The translations under genes were made by a program, and so were the position numbers. The notes under the pieces were generated by a model. That model searched no databases and was not told the origin of the DNA. It saw nothing but the letters and a program-made list of their open reading frames with translations. Below, one piece after another: positions 26,909 through 35,029 of a stretch of DNA of 64,000 bases. Origin of the DNA: Actinomadura pelletieri DSM 43383 (GTDB taxonomy: Bacteria > Actinomycetota > Actinomycetes > Streptosporangiales > Streptosporangiaceae); NCBI RefSeq assembly GCF_003634705.1, contig NZ_RBWU01000002.1, forward strand, positions 1,401,357 to 1,465,356. The letters run 5' to 3'. Position 1 is the stretch's first letter; each line of letters starts with the position of its first letter.

Positions 26909-28082
26909 CGTAGAGGCGTTCGGTGTCGGCGTCCACGACGTCGAGGACCAGCCCGGTGAAGTAGACGGTGCCGAGGACGACCACACGGCGACCGAGGGCG
27001 GCGAGGGACGTCCTCGTGACGGCGTCCGGGCCGACGACGTCCCAGCCGGGCGGCAGGGGTCGCTCGAAGCGCAGCCGCCGGTACGGGAGCCGCACGAACG
27101 TCACCGGCAGCCCGCGCAGTTCGGCGACGGCGCCGTCGACGTCCTTGTGGTCGGGCAGGCAGACCAGGACGTGGTCGACGCCGCCCCAGGCGCGGCGCGC
27201 CTCGGCGAGGGCGGCGGCGACGCCCGTCCGGTCGACGGCGGAGTCGATGAGCAGCCTCGTCGCCGAGCCGGGCACCCCATGCCACGACAGCCGTCCGGGC
27301 AGGACGACCGACGCCAGCACGTCCCGCAGCGGCCCGGCCGGGGGCTCGGCGGCGCCGGGCAGGCGGCGAGCGGCGACGACGCCGAGTTCGGCGCCGACAC
27401 GCGACAGCCCGGCGGGGAGCAGGTCGTCCGGGAGGCCGCTGCCGCCGGGCCCGACCCGTTCCGCGTCCCCGAGCACCCGGGCGACCTCCGCCGACTGCGG
27501 CGCCGACACGACGACCGTCCCCGGACCCGCGACACCGAGCTTCTCCGCCGCGATCTCCGCCGGGGTGTCGCCGAGCACGCCGCGATGCTCCCGGAAGATC
27601 GGCGTGATCGCGGTGACGGCCGGGGGGAACAGCGACACCTCGTCCGACCGCCCGCCCATGCCCGCCTCCAGCACGATCGCGTCCGCGCCGACCCGGCGCG
27701 CGTGGACGACGCCCGCGACGGTGAACAGCCCGGACGGCGACAGGTAGCCGCCCGTGGGCGGTGGCAGCGCGGCGACGCCCGTCTCCAGGACGTCGCCCAG
27801 CACGGCCAGTTCCGCCTCGGACACGGCATGCCCGTCCACCCGGATCCGGTCGCGGTCGCTGCGGAGACCTGGGCTGGTGACGGTGCACACCCGAAGACCC
27901 GCGGCCGAGAGGAACGCGGAGACGTAGGTCGCGGTCGTCCCCTTCCCCTTGGAGCCCACGACGGTCAGGACCGGGACGGCCGGGCCGAGGACGCCCAGGG
28001 CGGCGGCCAGCGCGCGGGCCCGCCCGAGGTCGCGGGTCTCTCCGGGAGCCCGCCGCCGCCACTCCCGGTAGAACACGTCCAT
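26880..28082 (-). CDS. Mur ligase family protein, FolC-like
   Basis: The 400-residue protein has the ATP-binding loop GSKGKGTT (43-50) and the Mur-ligase central-domain motif VLEAGMGGRSDEVSLFPPAVTAITPIFREHRGVLGDTPAEIAAEKLGV, like FolC but shorter and divergent, with a reduced C-terminal domain. It probably ligates an amino acid or glutamate to a carboxylate with ATP; the substrate is unknown. It is divergent from true folC with 56 bases between. The start ATG 28082 has GGAG very close (2 bases), so initiation may be weak. It could be a folylpolyglutamate-type enzyme or a ligase of another cofactor. Confidence 0.75.
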   Translation of the reverse strand: MDVFYREWRRRAPGETRDLGRARALAAALGVLGPAVPVLTVVGSKGKGTTATYVSAFLSAAGLRVCTVTSPGLRSDRDRIRVDGHAVSEAELAVLGDVLETGVAALPPPTGGYLSPSGLFTVAGVVHARRVGADAIVLEAGMGGRSDEVSLFPPAVTAITPIFREHRGVLGDTPAEIAAEKLGVAGPGTVVVSAPQSAEVARVLGDAERVGPGGSGLPDDLLPAGLSRVGAELGVVAARRLPGAAEPPAGPLRDVLASVVLPGRLSWHGVPGSATRLLIDSAVDRTGVAAALAEARRAWGGVDHVLVCLPDHKDVDGAVAELRGLPVTFVRLPYRRLRFERPLPPGWDVVGPDAVTRTSLAALGRRVVVLGTVYFTGLVLDVVDADTERLYVTAAARRPA

Positions 28083-28124
28083 ATCTCCAGTGTGGGGCCG
28101 GACGGAACGCGACCAACCGCCGAG

Positions 28125-28130
28125 TAGGCT
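28125..28130 (+). promoter_or_regulatory. folC -10 box, leaderless start
   Basis: TAGGCT ends 8 bases before GTG 28139 (MSQVSEPSDY). GTG 28133 lies only 2 bases after it and would be upstream of the expected transcription start. Confidence 0.45.
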
Positions 28131-28138
28131 CTGTGACC

Positions 28139-29560
28139 GTGAGTCAGGTATCCGAGCCGTCCGACTACCGGAACGCCGTCGGCGCGATCATGGCCCGTGG
28201 CGTGGAGTGGGAGATCGATCCCACGCTCGACCGCGTCCGCGACCTGGTCGACGTCCTGGGGGAGCCGCAGCGCTCCTACCCGGTGATCCATGTCGCGGGG
28301 ACGAACGGCAAGTCGAGCACCGCCCGGCTCATCGAGGCGCTGCTGCGCGAGCGCGGCCTGCGCACCGGCCTGTACACCAGCCCGGAGCTGACCACGCTGC
28401 GGGAGCGGATCGCGATCGACGGCGAACCGATCACCGAGGAGCGGTTCGTCGAGGCGTACGAGGACGTGCTGCCCTTCGTCCAACTGGTCGACGGCAAGCA
28501 CCCGACGCGCCTGTCGTTCTTCGAGGTACTCACCGCGATGGCGTTCGCGGCGTTCGCGGACGCACCGGTCGACGTCGCCGTCGTCGAGGCGGGGATGGGC
28601 GGCGCGTGGGACGCCACGAACGTGGCCGACGGCGCCGTCGCCGTCGTCACCCCCATCGGGCTCGACCACACCCGCTACCTGGGCGACACGCTCGCCGAGA
28701 TCGCGACCGAGAAGGCGGGGATCATCAAGACCGGGTCCGTCGCGGTGCTGGCGCAGCAGCCGGTCGAGGCCGCGGAGGTGCTGCTGCGCCGGGTCGTGGA
28801 GGTCGGCGGGACGGCCGCGCGCGAGGGCATCGAGTACGGCGTGCTCGGCCGTGACGTCGCGGTCGGCGGCCAGCAACTGCGGCTCCAGGGCCTGCACGGC
28901 GTCTACGACGAGGTCTTCCTGCCGCTGTTCGGCGACCACCAGGCGAGCAACGCCGCCACGGCCCTCGCCGCCGTGGAGGCGTTCGCGAGCGGCGCCCCGA
29001 CGCGGGGCGAGGCCAACCTTGAGGCCGCCACGCGCATCGCGCCCGGCGAGTCCTACCTCGGCGGCGCGGAGGGGCAACTCGACCCGGCGCTGGTCCGCAG
29101 CGGCTTCGCCAAGTCGGCGTCGCCCGGCCGCCTCGAGGTCGCGCGGACCAATCCGACCGTGCTGCTGGACGCCGCGCACAACCCCGCCGGGATGGCCGCG
29201 ACCGTCGCCACGGTCACCGAGTCGTTCGGCTTCACCCGGCTCGCCGGGGTCCTCGCCATCGCCGCGGACAAGGACGTCGTCGGCGTCCTCGACCAGCTCG
29301 AACCCGTCCTCGCCGAGCTGGTCGTGACCCGTAACTCCTCGCCGCGGTCCATGCCGCCGGAAGAGCTGGCGGAGATCGCCGAGGGCGTGTTCGGACCGGA
29401 GCGCGTCCATCTGGCGCAGCGGCTGGACGACGCGATCGACCGGGCGATCGGGTTCGCCGAGGAGACCGGGGAGTACCGGGGCGCCGGGGTCCTGATCACC
29501 GGTTCGGTGGTCACGGCCGGAGACGCCCGGACCCTGCTGCGCGTGACGGAAGGACGGTGA
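28139..29560 (+). CDS. folC: Dihydrofolate synthase / folylpolyglutamate synthase
   Basis: This enzyme adds glutamate to dihydropteroate and to folates. The 473-residue protein has the P-loop HVAGTNGKSST (54-60 core; Ser replaces the third Gly, as in actinobacterial FolC), the YTSPELTTLRERI omega-loop region, VEAGMGGAWDATN, and the C-terminal-domain motif LLDAAHNPAGM. The start GTG 28139 is favoured by the -10 box at 28125. Its stop codon overlaps the GTG of the DUF4233 gene (GTGA), a conserved actinobacterial pair. Confidence 0.93.
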   Translation: MSQVSEPSDYRNAVGAIMARGVEWEIDPTLDRVRDLVDVLGEPQRSYPVIHVAGTNGKSSTARLIEALLRERGLRTGLYTSPELTTLRERIAIDGEPITEERFVEAYEDVLPFVQLVDGKHPTRLSFFEVLTAMAFAAFADAPVDVAVVEAGMGGAWDATNVADGAVAVVTPIGLDHTRYLGDTLAEIATEKAGIIKTGSVAVLAQQPVEAAEVLLRRVVEVGGTAAREGIEYGVLGRDVAVGGQQLRLQGLHGVYDEVFLPLFGDHQASNAATALAAVEAFASGAPTRGEANLEAATRIAPGESYLGGAEGQLDPALVRSGFAKSASPGRLEVARTNPTVLLDAAHNPAGMAATVATVTESFGFTRLAGVLAIAADKDVVGVLDQLEPVLAELVVTRNSSPRSMPPEELAEIAEGVFGPERVHLAQRLDDAIDRAIGFAEETGEYRGAGVLITGSVVTAGDARTLLRVTEGR

Positions 29561-29910
29561 CGACCATGAGCCGGGGGAGCGCCGCGAACCCCGTCCGTAG
29601 GCTGCTCGCCACGGTGCTGGGCTGCGAGGCCATCGTGATCGCCCTCGCGGTGCCGGTGGCGGTGGCCGTGCTGGACGTGGACGGTGCCACGGCCGGGGCG
29701 GTGTGCGGCGGGCTGGCGGTCGCGTGCCTGCTGCTGGCGGGCCTGCTGCGGTTCCCGTGGGCGGTCGCGGCCGGGACCGTCCTCCAGGTGCTGATCGTCG
29801 CGACCGGGTTCATGGTGCCCGCCATGTTCTTCCTCGGCGTGGTGTTCGGCGCGCTCTGGGCGACGGCGATTTGGATGGGACGCAAGGCGGGAAGCGTTCA
29901 GCCGCGCTAA
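29557..29910 (+). CDS. DUF4233 membrane protein
   Basis: The 117-residue protein has four hydrophobic segments (about 18-40, 44-62, 66-82, 84-106) and a short basic C-terminus. DUF4233 proteins typically follow folC in actinobacteria, and the GTGA overlap shows translational coupling to folC. Function is not established. GTG 29557 or ATG 29566 could start it; both give the same membrane topology. Confidence 0.8.
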   Translation: MTTMSRGSAANPVRRLLATVLGCEAIVIALAVPVAVAVLDVDGATAGAVCGGLAVACLLLAGLLRFPWAVAAGTVLQVLIVATGFMVPAMFFLGVVFGALWATAIWMGRKAGSVQPR

Positions 29911-30025
29911 ATTCGCGAGGACGCATTGATTCTCGTCCGCCGAACTTTCATTTCCGATAAATCCGGCAATTTCCCCATTCGGAATGGTTCGTGGGGCGGG
30001 TGACGACCTCGCGAAGGAGCAGGCC

Positions 30026-31447
30026 GTGTCCCTGCACGCACGCGGACACGCGCCGGACGCCCCGGCGACCGCGGTCCGCGGACATCCGGCACCGTCCCCG
30101 GACGGCCGCGTCCGGCGCCGCCGCGCGGCCGTCGGCGCGCTGCTGCTGACGCTCACCGCCACACCCGCCGCCGTCCTGGTGGTCCCGGACGTCACCGTGA
30201 ACGTCATGCCCGCCGCGGTCGGCGCCCTCGACCTCTCCGACGCCGACATCCCCGTGCTGCTGCGCGCCACCGGGATGGCCCTGCCCGTCCTGCTCGCCGC
30301 GGTGCCGGTCGCCGCCGTCGCCGCGCGGCGGTTCAGCGCGTGGTCCGTCCTCGCCACCGGCCTCGCCGTCCTGCTCATGGGGCTCGGCGCCGCCGGATAC
30401 GCGCGGTCCGTGCCGCTCGCCGGGACGGTGCGCGCCGTGCAGGGCGCGGGCGCGGGCATCATCCTGCCCGCCTGCCTCGTCCTGGTCTGGGAGCGGCGGA
30501 GCAAAGCCCTGACCGCGGCCTGGGCGGGCACGCTCGCGGGCGCCCTCATCGTCGCGATGCCGCTGGCGCTGGCGGCCGTCCCCGCGACCGTGCCGGACTG
30601 GCGCGTCGCGCTCGCCCCCCACCAGTGGCCCGCCGTGGCCGCAGCCGTGGCCGCGCTCGTCCACCTCGTGTTGCGCGGACGGCGGCTCTGGGCGCTGCCC
30701 GCGTCCCGGCACGTCGAACGCGGTCAACTCCTGCTGCCGCTCGTCCCGGCGGCGGGCTTCGCGTTCCTCGCCGTCATCGCCGCGGCCTGCTGGTCGCCCG
30801 GCGCCCGCCTGGTCGTCGCGGGCCTCGCGCTGCCCGCCCTGCTCGGCCTCGCCCTCGCCGCCGGCCGGGACACCACGGCGGGCAGCCCGCACGGCTGCGC
30901 CATCGTCATGATCACCACCGGTCTGCTCACCCATCCCGTCGCGGGTCCCCTCGCCGGGTTCCACACCACCGTGCCGCTGCTCCCGTACGCCGTGGCCGCC
31001 GCGGCCGCACCGGTCGGCGCGCTCGCCTCCGTCCGTCTCGTGCCCCGCCACGGCGTCCGCGCCGGACACGCGCTGATGATCGCGGCCGTGCCGGTCGCCT
31101 TCAACGCCCCCGGCGACGACGGCTGGACGCTGCTCGTGCCGCTCGTCCTCCTCGGCACCGGAGCCGGTCTCGCCCTCGCCGCCTCGCTGCGGGACGCGGG
31201 CGTCGGCGCCGCGCTGTTCGGCCTGTCCCTCTGCTTCCCCGCCGTGCTCGCCGGGCAACTGCTCGTCCTGTCACTCCAGGCGGCACGGCTGGAACGGCTG
31301 CGACCGGTCACCGAGGCGCAGCGATTCGACGCACTCCGGGACGGCTACCACATCTGGCTCGCCGTCGCCGGAACCGTCGCCGTCCTGCTCGCCGTCGCCA
31401 CGACGAGACACACCCGCCGCACCGACGCGCACCCGGAAGCCCGGTAG
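30026..31447 (+). CDS. MFS-like multi-pass membrane transporter
   Basis: The 473-residue protein has about twelve to fourteen hydrophobic segments from residue 40 to the end, with an MFS-like layout. The segment DVTVNVMPAAVGALDLSDADIPVLLRATGM resembles the first-loop region of drug-efflux MFS proteins. The substrate is unknown and no clear motif A (GxLaDrxGrk) is seen, so it may be a divergent member. GTG 30026 has GGAG 6 bases upstream. It lies between folC-DUF4233 and ndk. Confidence 0.75.
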   Translation: MSLHARGHAPDAPATAVRGHPAPSPDGRVRRRRAAVGALLLTLTATPAAVLVVPDVTVNVMPAAVGALDLSDADIPVLLRATGMALPVLLAAVPVAAVAARRFSAWSVLATGLAVLLMGLGAAGYARSVPLAGTVRAVQGAGAGIILPACLVLVWERRSKALTAAWAGTLAGALIVAMPLALAAVPATVPDWRVALAPHQWPAVAAAVAALVHLVLRGRRLWALPASRHVERGQLLLPLVPAAGFAFLAVIAAACWSPGARLVVAGLALPALLGLALAAGRDTTAGSPHGCAIVMITTGLLTHPVAGPLAGFHTTVPLLPYAVAAAAAPVGALASVRLVPRHGVRAGHALMIAAVPVAFNAPGDDGWTLLVPLVLLGTGAGLALAASLRDAGVGAALFGLSLCFPAVLAGQLLVLSLQAARLERLRPVTEAQRFDALRDGYHIWLAVAGTVAVLLAVATTRHTRRTDAHPEAR

Positions 31448-31492
31448 GATTCGCGCGCTTGCACATTTCGAATTCCTCAAGGAGAAACACCC

Positions 31493-31903
31493 GTGTCCGA
31501 GCGCACTCTCGTCCTTGTCAAGCCCGACGGCGTCCGCCGCGGCGTCATCGGTGAGGTCATCTCCCGGATCGAGCGCAAGGGCCTGAAGCTCGTCGCGCTC
31601 GAACTCCGCACCCTCGCCCGCGAGACCGCCGAAGCCCACTACGAGGAGCACGCCAGCAAGCCGTTCTTCGGTGAACTCGTCGAGTTCATCACCGGCGGCC
31701 CGCTCGTCGCCATGGTCGTCGAGGGCCCCCGAGCCATCGAGGCGTTCCGCTCCCTCGCCGGCGCCACCGACCCGGTCAGCGCCACCCCCGGCACCATCCG
31801 CGGCGACTTCGCCCTGGAGATCGGCGAGAACATCGTCCACGGCTCCGACTCCACCTACTCCGCCGACCGCGAGATCAAGCTCTTCTTCCCCGAACTGGGC
31901 TGA
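31493..31903 (+). CDS. ndk: Nucleoside diphosphate kinase
   Basis: This enzyme transfers the gamma phosphate of ATP to nucleoside diphosphates through a phospho-histidine. The 136-residue protein has the active-site region NIVHGSDS with catalytic His at about 116, and the family opening [18 protein letters not shown] 31493 has AAGGAG 9 bases upstream. A -10-like TAGGAT (31445-31450) overlaps the stop of the preceding gene. A perfect terminator follows at 31907. Confidence 0.95.
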   Translation: MSERTLVLVKPDGVRRGVIGEVISRIERKGLKLVALELRTLARETAEAHYEEHASKPFFGELVEFITGGPLVAMVVEGPRAIEAFRSLAGATDPVSATPGTIRGDFALEIGENIVHGSDSTYSADREIKLFFPELG

Positions 31904-31906
31904 GTC

Positions 31907-31931
31907 GTTCCAGGGGGCGACCCCCTGGAAC
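31907..31931 (+). terminator. ndk terminator of the GGGGGCGACCCCC type
   Basis: GTTCCAGGGGG and CCCCCTGGAAC form a perfect 11-bp stem around CGA, starting 3 bases after the ndk stop. The same GGGGGCGACCCCC core occurs again at about 55197, so it may be a dispersed repeat. Confidence 0.75.
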
Positions 31932-32382
31932 CCCTGTCACGACGCAGGCGATCCCCACGCCGCCCGTGCGGTCCGTCGCGCCTGTGACGGGCGCGCGTGG
32001 CGTCGCTGAAGTCGCCCGCGTCGACGGTTCGCGCGACCTCCGGCGCCGGAGCGCCTCCGGCCGCGCGAACCGTGGGACGGCTGAGGCTTTGTTGGCTTCG
32101 AGGGGCGCCGTCGGAACGGGTGTTGCGGCGCGGTCCTTACGTCGTTGTTTGGTGGGGCTTGGCCGGGTGGGGTGTGGCGGCGGTTGAGGGGGGTCCGGGG
32201 GTCTTTGGGGCCGGGCCGGGTGGGGGGTTGGTCTTGGGGGCTCTTTGGTTATTGGCGGGGGGCTCACGGGGCGGTTTTTGGTCGACGCGCGGTGGTGTGG
32301 TGACTGCCCGCGGAGGTGGGACCACGTTACGATGGACGCGCCGCTATACACGCCCGTCAATCTTGAAGGGCTCCCTTTCTTC
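31932..32382. other. ndk-mreB intergenic region with a cruciform and G/T-rich strand
   Basis: No gene is seen. A 12-bp perfect inverted repeat (ACGGTTCGCGCG 32024-32035, CGCGCGAACCGT 32062-32073) encloses the palindrome CTCCGGCGCCGGAG, forming a strong hairpin or cruciform. From about 32085 to 32320 the plus strand is strikingly rich in G and T and poor in A. TACGAT (32328-32333) is a possible mreB -10 box. Confidence 0.6.
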
Positions 32383-33417
32383 ATGGGTAACAAGCTGTCG
32401 TTTCTAGGCCGTGACATGGCGGTCGATCTCGGTACTGCCAACACCCTGGTGTACGTGCGCGGGCGTGGCATCGTCCTCAACGAGCCGTCCGTGGTGGCGA
32501 TCAACACCAACACCGGGAAGATCGTCGCGGTGGGGATCGAGGCGAAGCGGATGATCGGCCGCACGCCCGGCAACATCGTCGCGGTCCGTCCGCTGAAGGA
32601 CGGCGTCATCGCCGACTTCGACGTCACCGAACGGATGCTCCGCTACTTCATCCAGAAGGTGCACAAGCGCCGGCACTTCGCCAAGCCACGGATCGTGGTG
32701 GCGGTGCCGAGCGGCATCACCGGGGTGGAGCAGCGCGCGGTGAAGGAGGCCGGCTACCAGGCCGGCGCCCGCCGCGTCTACATCATCGAGGAACCGATGG
32801 CCGCCGCGATCGGCGCCGGTCTGCCCGTCTACGAGCCGACCGGCAACATGGTCGTCGACATCGGCGGCGGGACGACCGAGGTCGCGATCATCTCCTTGGG
32901 GGGAATCGTCACCAGCCAGTCCGTGCGGGTCGGCGGCGACGAACTCGACCAGGCCGTCATCTCCTTCTCCAAGAAGGAGTACTCGTTGATGCTCGGCGAA
33001 CGGACCGCCGAGGAGATCAAGATGGCGATCGGTTCCGCGTACCCCGGTGGGGACGAGGAGCCGCACGCCGAGATCCGTGGCCGTGACCTCGTCAGCGGGC
33101 TGCCGAAGACCGTGGTGATCTCCGCCGAGGAGGTGCGTCGGGCCATCGAGGAGCCGGTCAACGCCGTGGTGGACGCGGTGAAGACCACGCTCGACAAGTG
33201 CCCGCCTGAGCTGTCCGGCGACATCATGGACCGCGGGATCGCGCTCACCGGCGGCGGCGCGCTGCTGAAGAACCTCGACGAGCGACTCCGGGAGGAGACC
33301 GGGATGCCGATCCACCTCGTGGACAACCCGCTCGACTCCGTGGTGCTCGGCACCGGCAAGTGCGTCGAGGACTTCGAGGAGCTCCGGCAGGTCCTCGTAC
33401 CGGAGCCGCGGCACTAG
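32383..33417 (+). CDS. mreB: Rod shape-determining protein MreB
   Basis: This bacterial actin organises lateral wall synthesis; in spore-forming actinomycetes it mainly acts in the spore wall. The 344-residue protein has phosphate 1 [14 protein letters not shown], phosphate 2 [14 protein letters not shown], adenosine motif [21 protein letters not shown] 32383 ([15 protein letters not shown]) matches the family N-terminus; an in-frame ATG at 32332 adds 17 residues without support. It heads the mreBCD-mrdA-rodA operon. Confidence 0.95.
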   Translation: MGNKLSFLGRDMAVDLGTANTLVYVRGRGIVLNEPSVVAINTNTGKIVAVGIEAKRMIGRTPGNIVAVRPLKDGVIADFDVTERMLRYFIQKVHKRRHFAKPRIVVAVPSGITGVEQRAVKEAGYQAGARRVYIIEEPMAAAIGAGLPVYEPTGNMVVDIGGGTTEVAIISLGGIVTSQSVRVGGDELDQAVISFSKKEYSLMLGERTAEEIKMAIGSAYPGGDEEPHAEIRGRDLVSGLPKTVVISAEEVRRAIEEPVNAVVDAVKTTLDKCPPELSGDIMDRGIALTGGGALLKNLDERLREETGMPIHLVDNPLDSVVLGTGKCVEDFEELRQVLVPEPRH

Positions 33418-33456
33418 GCGACCCCCCGGCGGACGCGACAACGAAAGGTCGGAGGG

Positions 33457-34428
33457 GTGAAGGACACCCGGCGCACCCGCGTCGTCCTCGGCGTGCTGCT
33501 CGTCGTGGCGCTCGCGATGATCACCGTTGACTATCGCGGTGGGGAGGAGTCCCCGCTGCGCGGCCTGCGCGATGTCGGCGCCACCGTGTTCGGTCCAGTG
33601 GAACGCGCGTCGGCGTCCGTCGTCCGGCCGGTGAGCAACACCGTCGACGCCGTCACCGACGCGCCGGGGGAGCGGCGCCGCGCCGACCGGCTCGAACGGC
33701 AGAACCAGCGGCTGCGCGAGCGGCTGCGGTCCATGCGGCTCGACCAGGACAGGTCCGCGCAGCTCCAGCGGCTGCTCGGCTCCGCCGGCATGGGCGGCTA
33801 CAAGATCCTCGCCGCGCAGGTGATCTCCGCCGGGCAGGGCTTCGAGGACACCGTCACGATCGACGTCGGCAGCCGCAGCGGCGTCAAGACCGACATGACC
33901 GTGATGAGCGCCGACGGGCTCGTCGGCCGGGTCACCCGCGTCGGGCCCGCGACGGCGACCGTGCTGCTCGCCACCGACCAGACGTCGTCGGTCGGGTCCC
34001 GGCTGGAGGGCTCCAAGGAGATCGGGATCGTGCAGGGCCGCGGTCGCCGCGGCCTCGGCGGGCACGGCGGGACGCCGCTGCGCCTCCAACTGCTGAACGC
34101 CGCCGCGCCGATCCAGCCGGGACAGCGGATCGTCACGCTCGGATCGCAGGGGCAGCGGCCCTACGTCCCCGGCATCCCGATCGGCGTCGTCGAACGCATC
34201 GACCGCTCCACCGGTGGCCTCACCCGTACCGCCTACGTCCGGCCGTTCGTGCGGTTCACCAGCCTGGACGTCGTCGCCGTCGTCGTCGCCCCACCGAAGA
34301 CCGACCCCCGGGACGCGGTGCTGCCGCCGAAACCGAGACCGGTCGCGGTCCCGACGGTGCCCCCCACACCGGCGCCGTCCCGGACCGCGTCGCCGAGCCC
34401 GACCAAGACTCCGAGCCGGGGGAACTGA
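33457..34428 (+). CDS. mreC: Rod shape-determining protein MreC
   Basis: MreC is a bitopic membrane protein linking MreB to periplasmic synthases. The 323-residue protein has an N-terminal membrane helix (about 7-25), a coiled coil (ERRRADRLERQNQRLRERLRSM, about 69-90) and the two beta-barrel domains with GVKTDMTVMSADGLVGRVTRVGP. A Pro/Thr-rich tail of about 45 residues follows, longer than in Gram-negative MreC. GTG 33457 follows GGAGG. mreD starts one base after its stop codon. Confidence 0.93.
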   Translation: MKDTRRTRVVLGVLLVVALAMITVDYRGGEESPLRGLRDVGATVFGPVERASASVVRPVSNTVDAVTDAPGERRRADRLERQNQRLRERLRSMRLDQDRSAQLQRLLGSAGMGGYKILAAQVISAGQGFEDTVTIDVGSRSGVKTDMTVMSADGLVGRVTRVGPATATVLLATDQTSSVGSRLEGSKEIGIVQGRGRRGLGGHGGTPLRLQLLNAAAPIQPGQRIVTLGSQGQRPYVPGIPIGVVERIDRSTGGLTRTAYVRPFVRFTSLDVVAVVVAPPKTDPRDAVLPPKPRPVAVPTVPPTPAPSRTASPSPTKTPSRGN

Positions 34429-34429
34429 C

Positions 34430-35029
34430 GTGCTGAACCCGCCCGAGCCGACGGCGGCGGGCCGCTCCGCGGTCGCCGCCGTGGTGATCGTCGTGACGCT
34501 GATCCTGCAGGTGTCGGTGGCGAACCGGCTGCCGCTGCCCGGCGGCGTCCAACCCGACCTCGTCCTGCTCGCCGTCGTGGCCCTGGCGCTGGTCGCCGGA
34601 TCGATGACGGGCATGGTCGCCGGGTTCCTCGCCGGGCTCGCCGCCGACATCATCCCGCCCGCCGACCACACGCTCGGCCGGTACGCGCTCGTCTACTGCC
34701 TCATCGGCTACCTGTGCGGCGCCGCGTCCACCGAGATGGACCGGCAGTCGGTCGTGCCGTTCTTCGCCGTCGCCGCGGGCGCGCTCGCCGGGACCGTCGT
34801 GTATGCGGGAACCGGGATGATCCTCGGCGATCCGCGCGCCGAATGGGCCACCGTGTCGAGCATGGTCCCGCTCCAGGTGCTCTACGACGTCATCGCGAGC
34901 CCGTTCGTCGTGTGGGCGGTGCTGCGCGCCACCCGCCGGTACGAACGGACGGAGCGGGCCCGCGTCGACGGCCTCTCGGTGCCCGCCGCCCGGTACCGCG
35001 CGATGTCGGGGCGGGGCGGGAACCTGTGA
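34430..35029 (+). CDS. mreD: Rod shape-determining protein MreD
   Basis: The 199-residue integral membrane protein has about five hydrophobic segments and the typical MreD pattern (GVQPDLVLLAVVALALVAGSMTGMVAGFLAGLAADI). It is part of the elongasome. GTG 34430 lies one base after the mreC stop, and its own stop overlaps the mrdA GTG (GTGA), so expression is coupled through the operon. Confidence 0.9.
   Translation: MLNPPEPTAAGRSAVAAVVIVVTLILQVSVANRLPLPGGVQPDLVLLAVVALALVAGSMTGMVAGFLAGLAADIIPPADHTLGRYALVYCLIGYLCGAASTEMDRQSVVPFFAVAAGALAGTVVYAGTGMILGDPRAEWATVSSMVPLQVLYDVIASPFVVWAVLRATRRYERTERARVDGLSVPAARYRAMSGRGGNL

Noticed and set aside
32332..32382. Earlier ATG for mreB at 32332.
   Set aside because: The 17 extra residues have no counterpart in MreB proteins, and the family N-terminus MGN.LSF.GRDMAVD starts at 32383.
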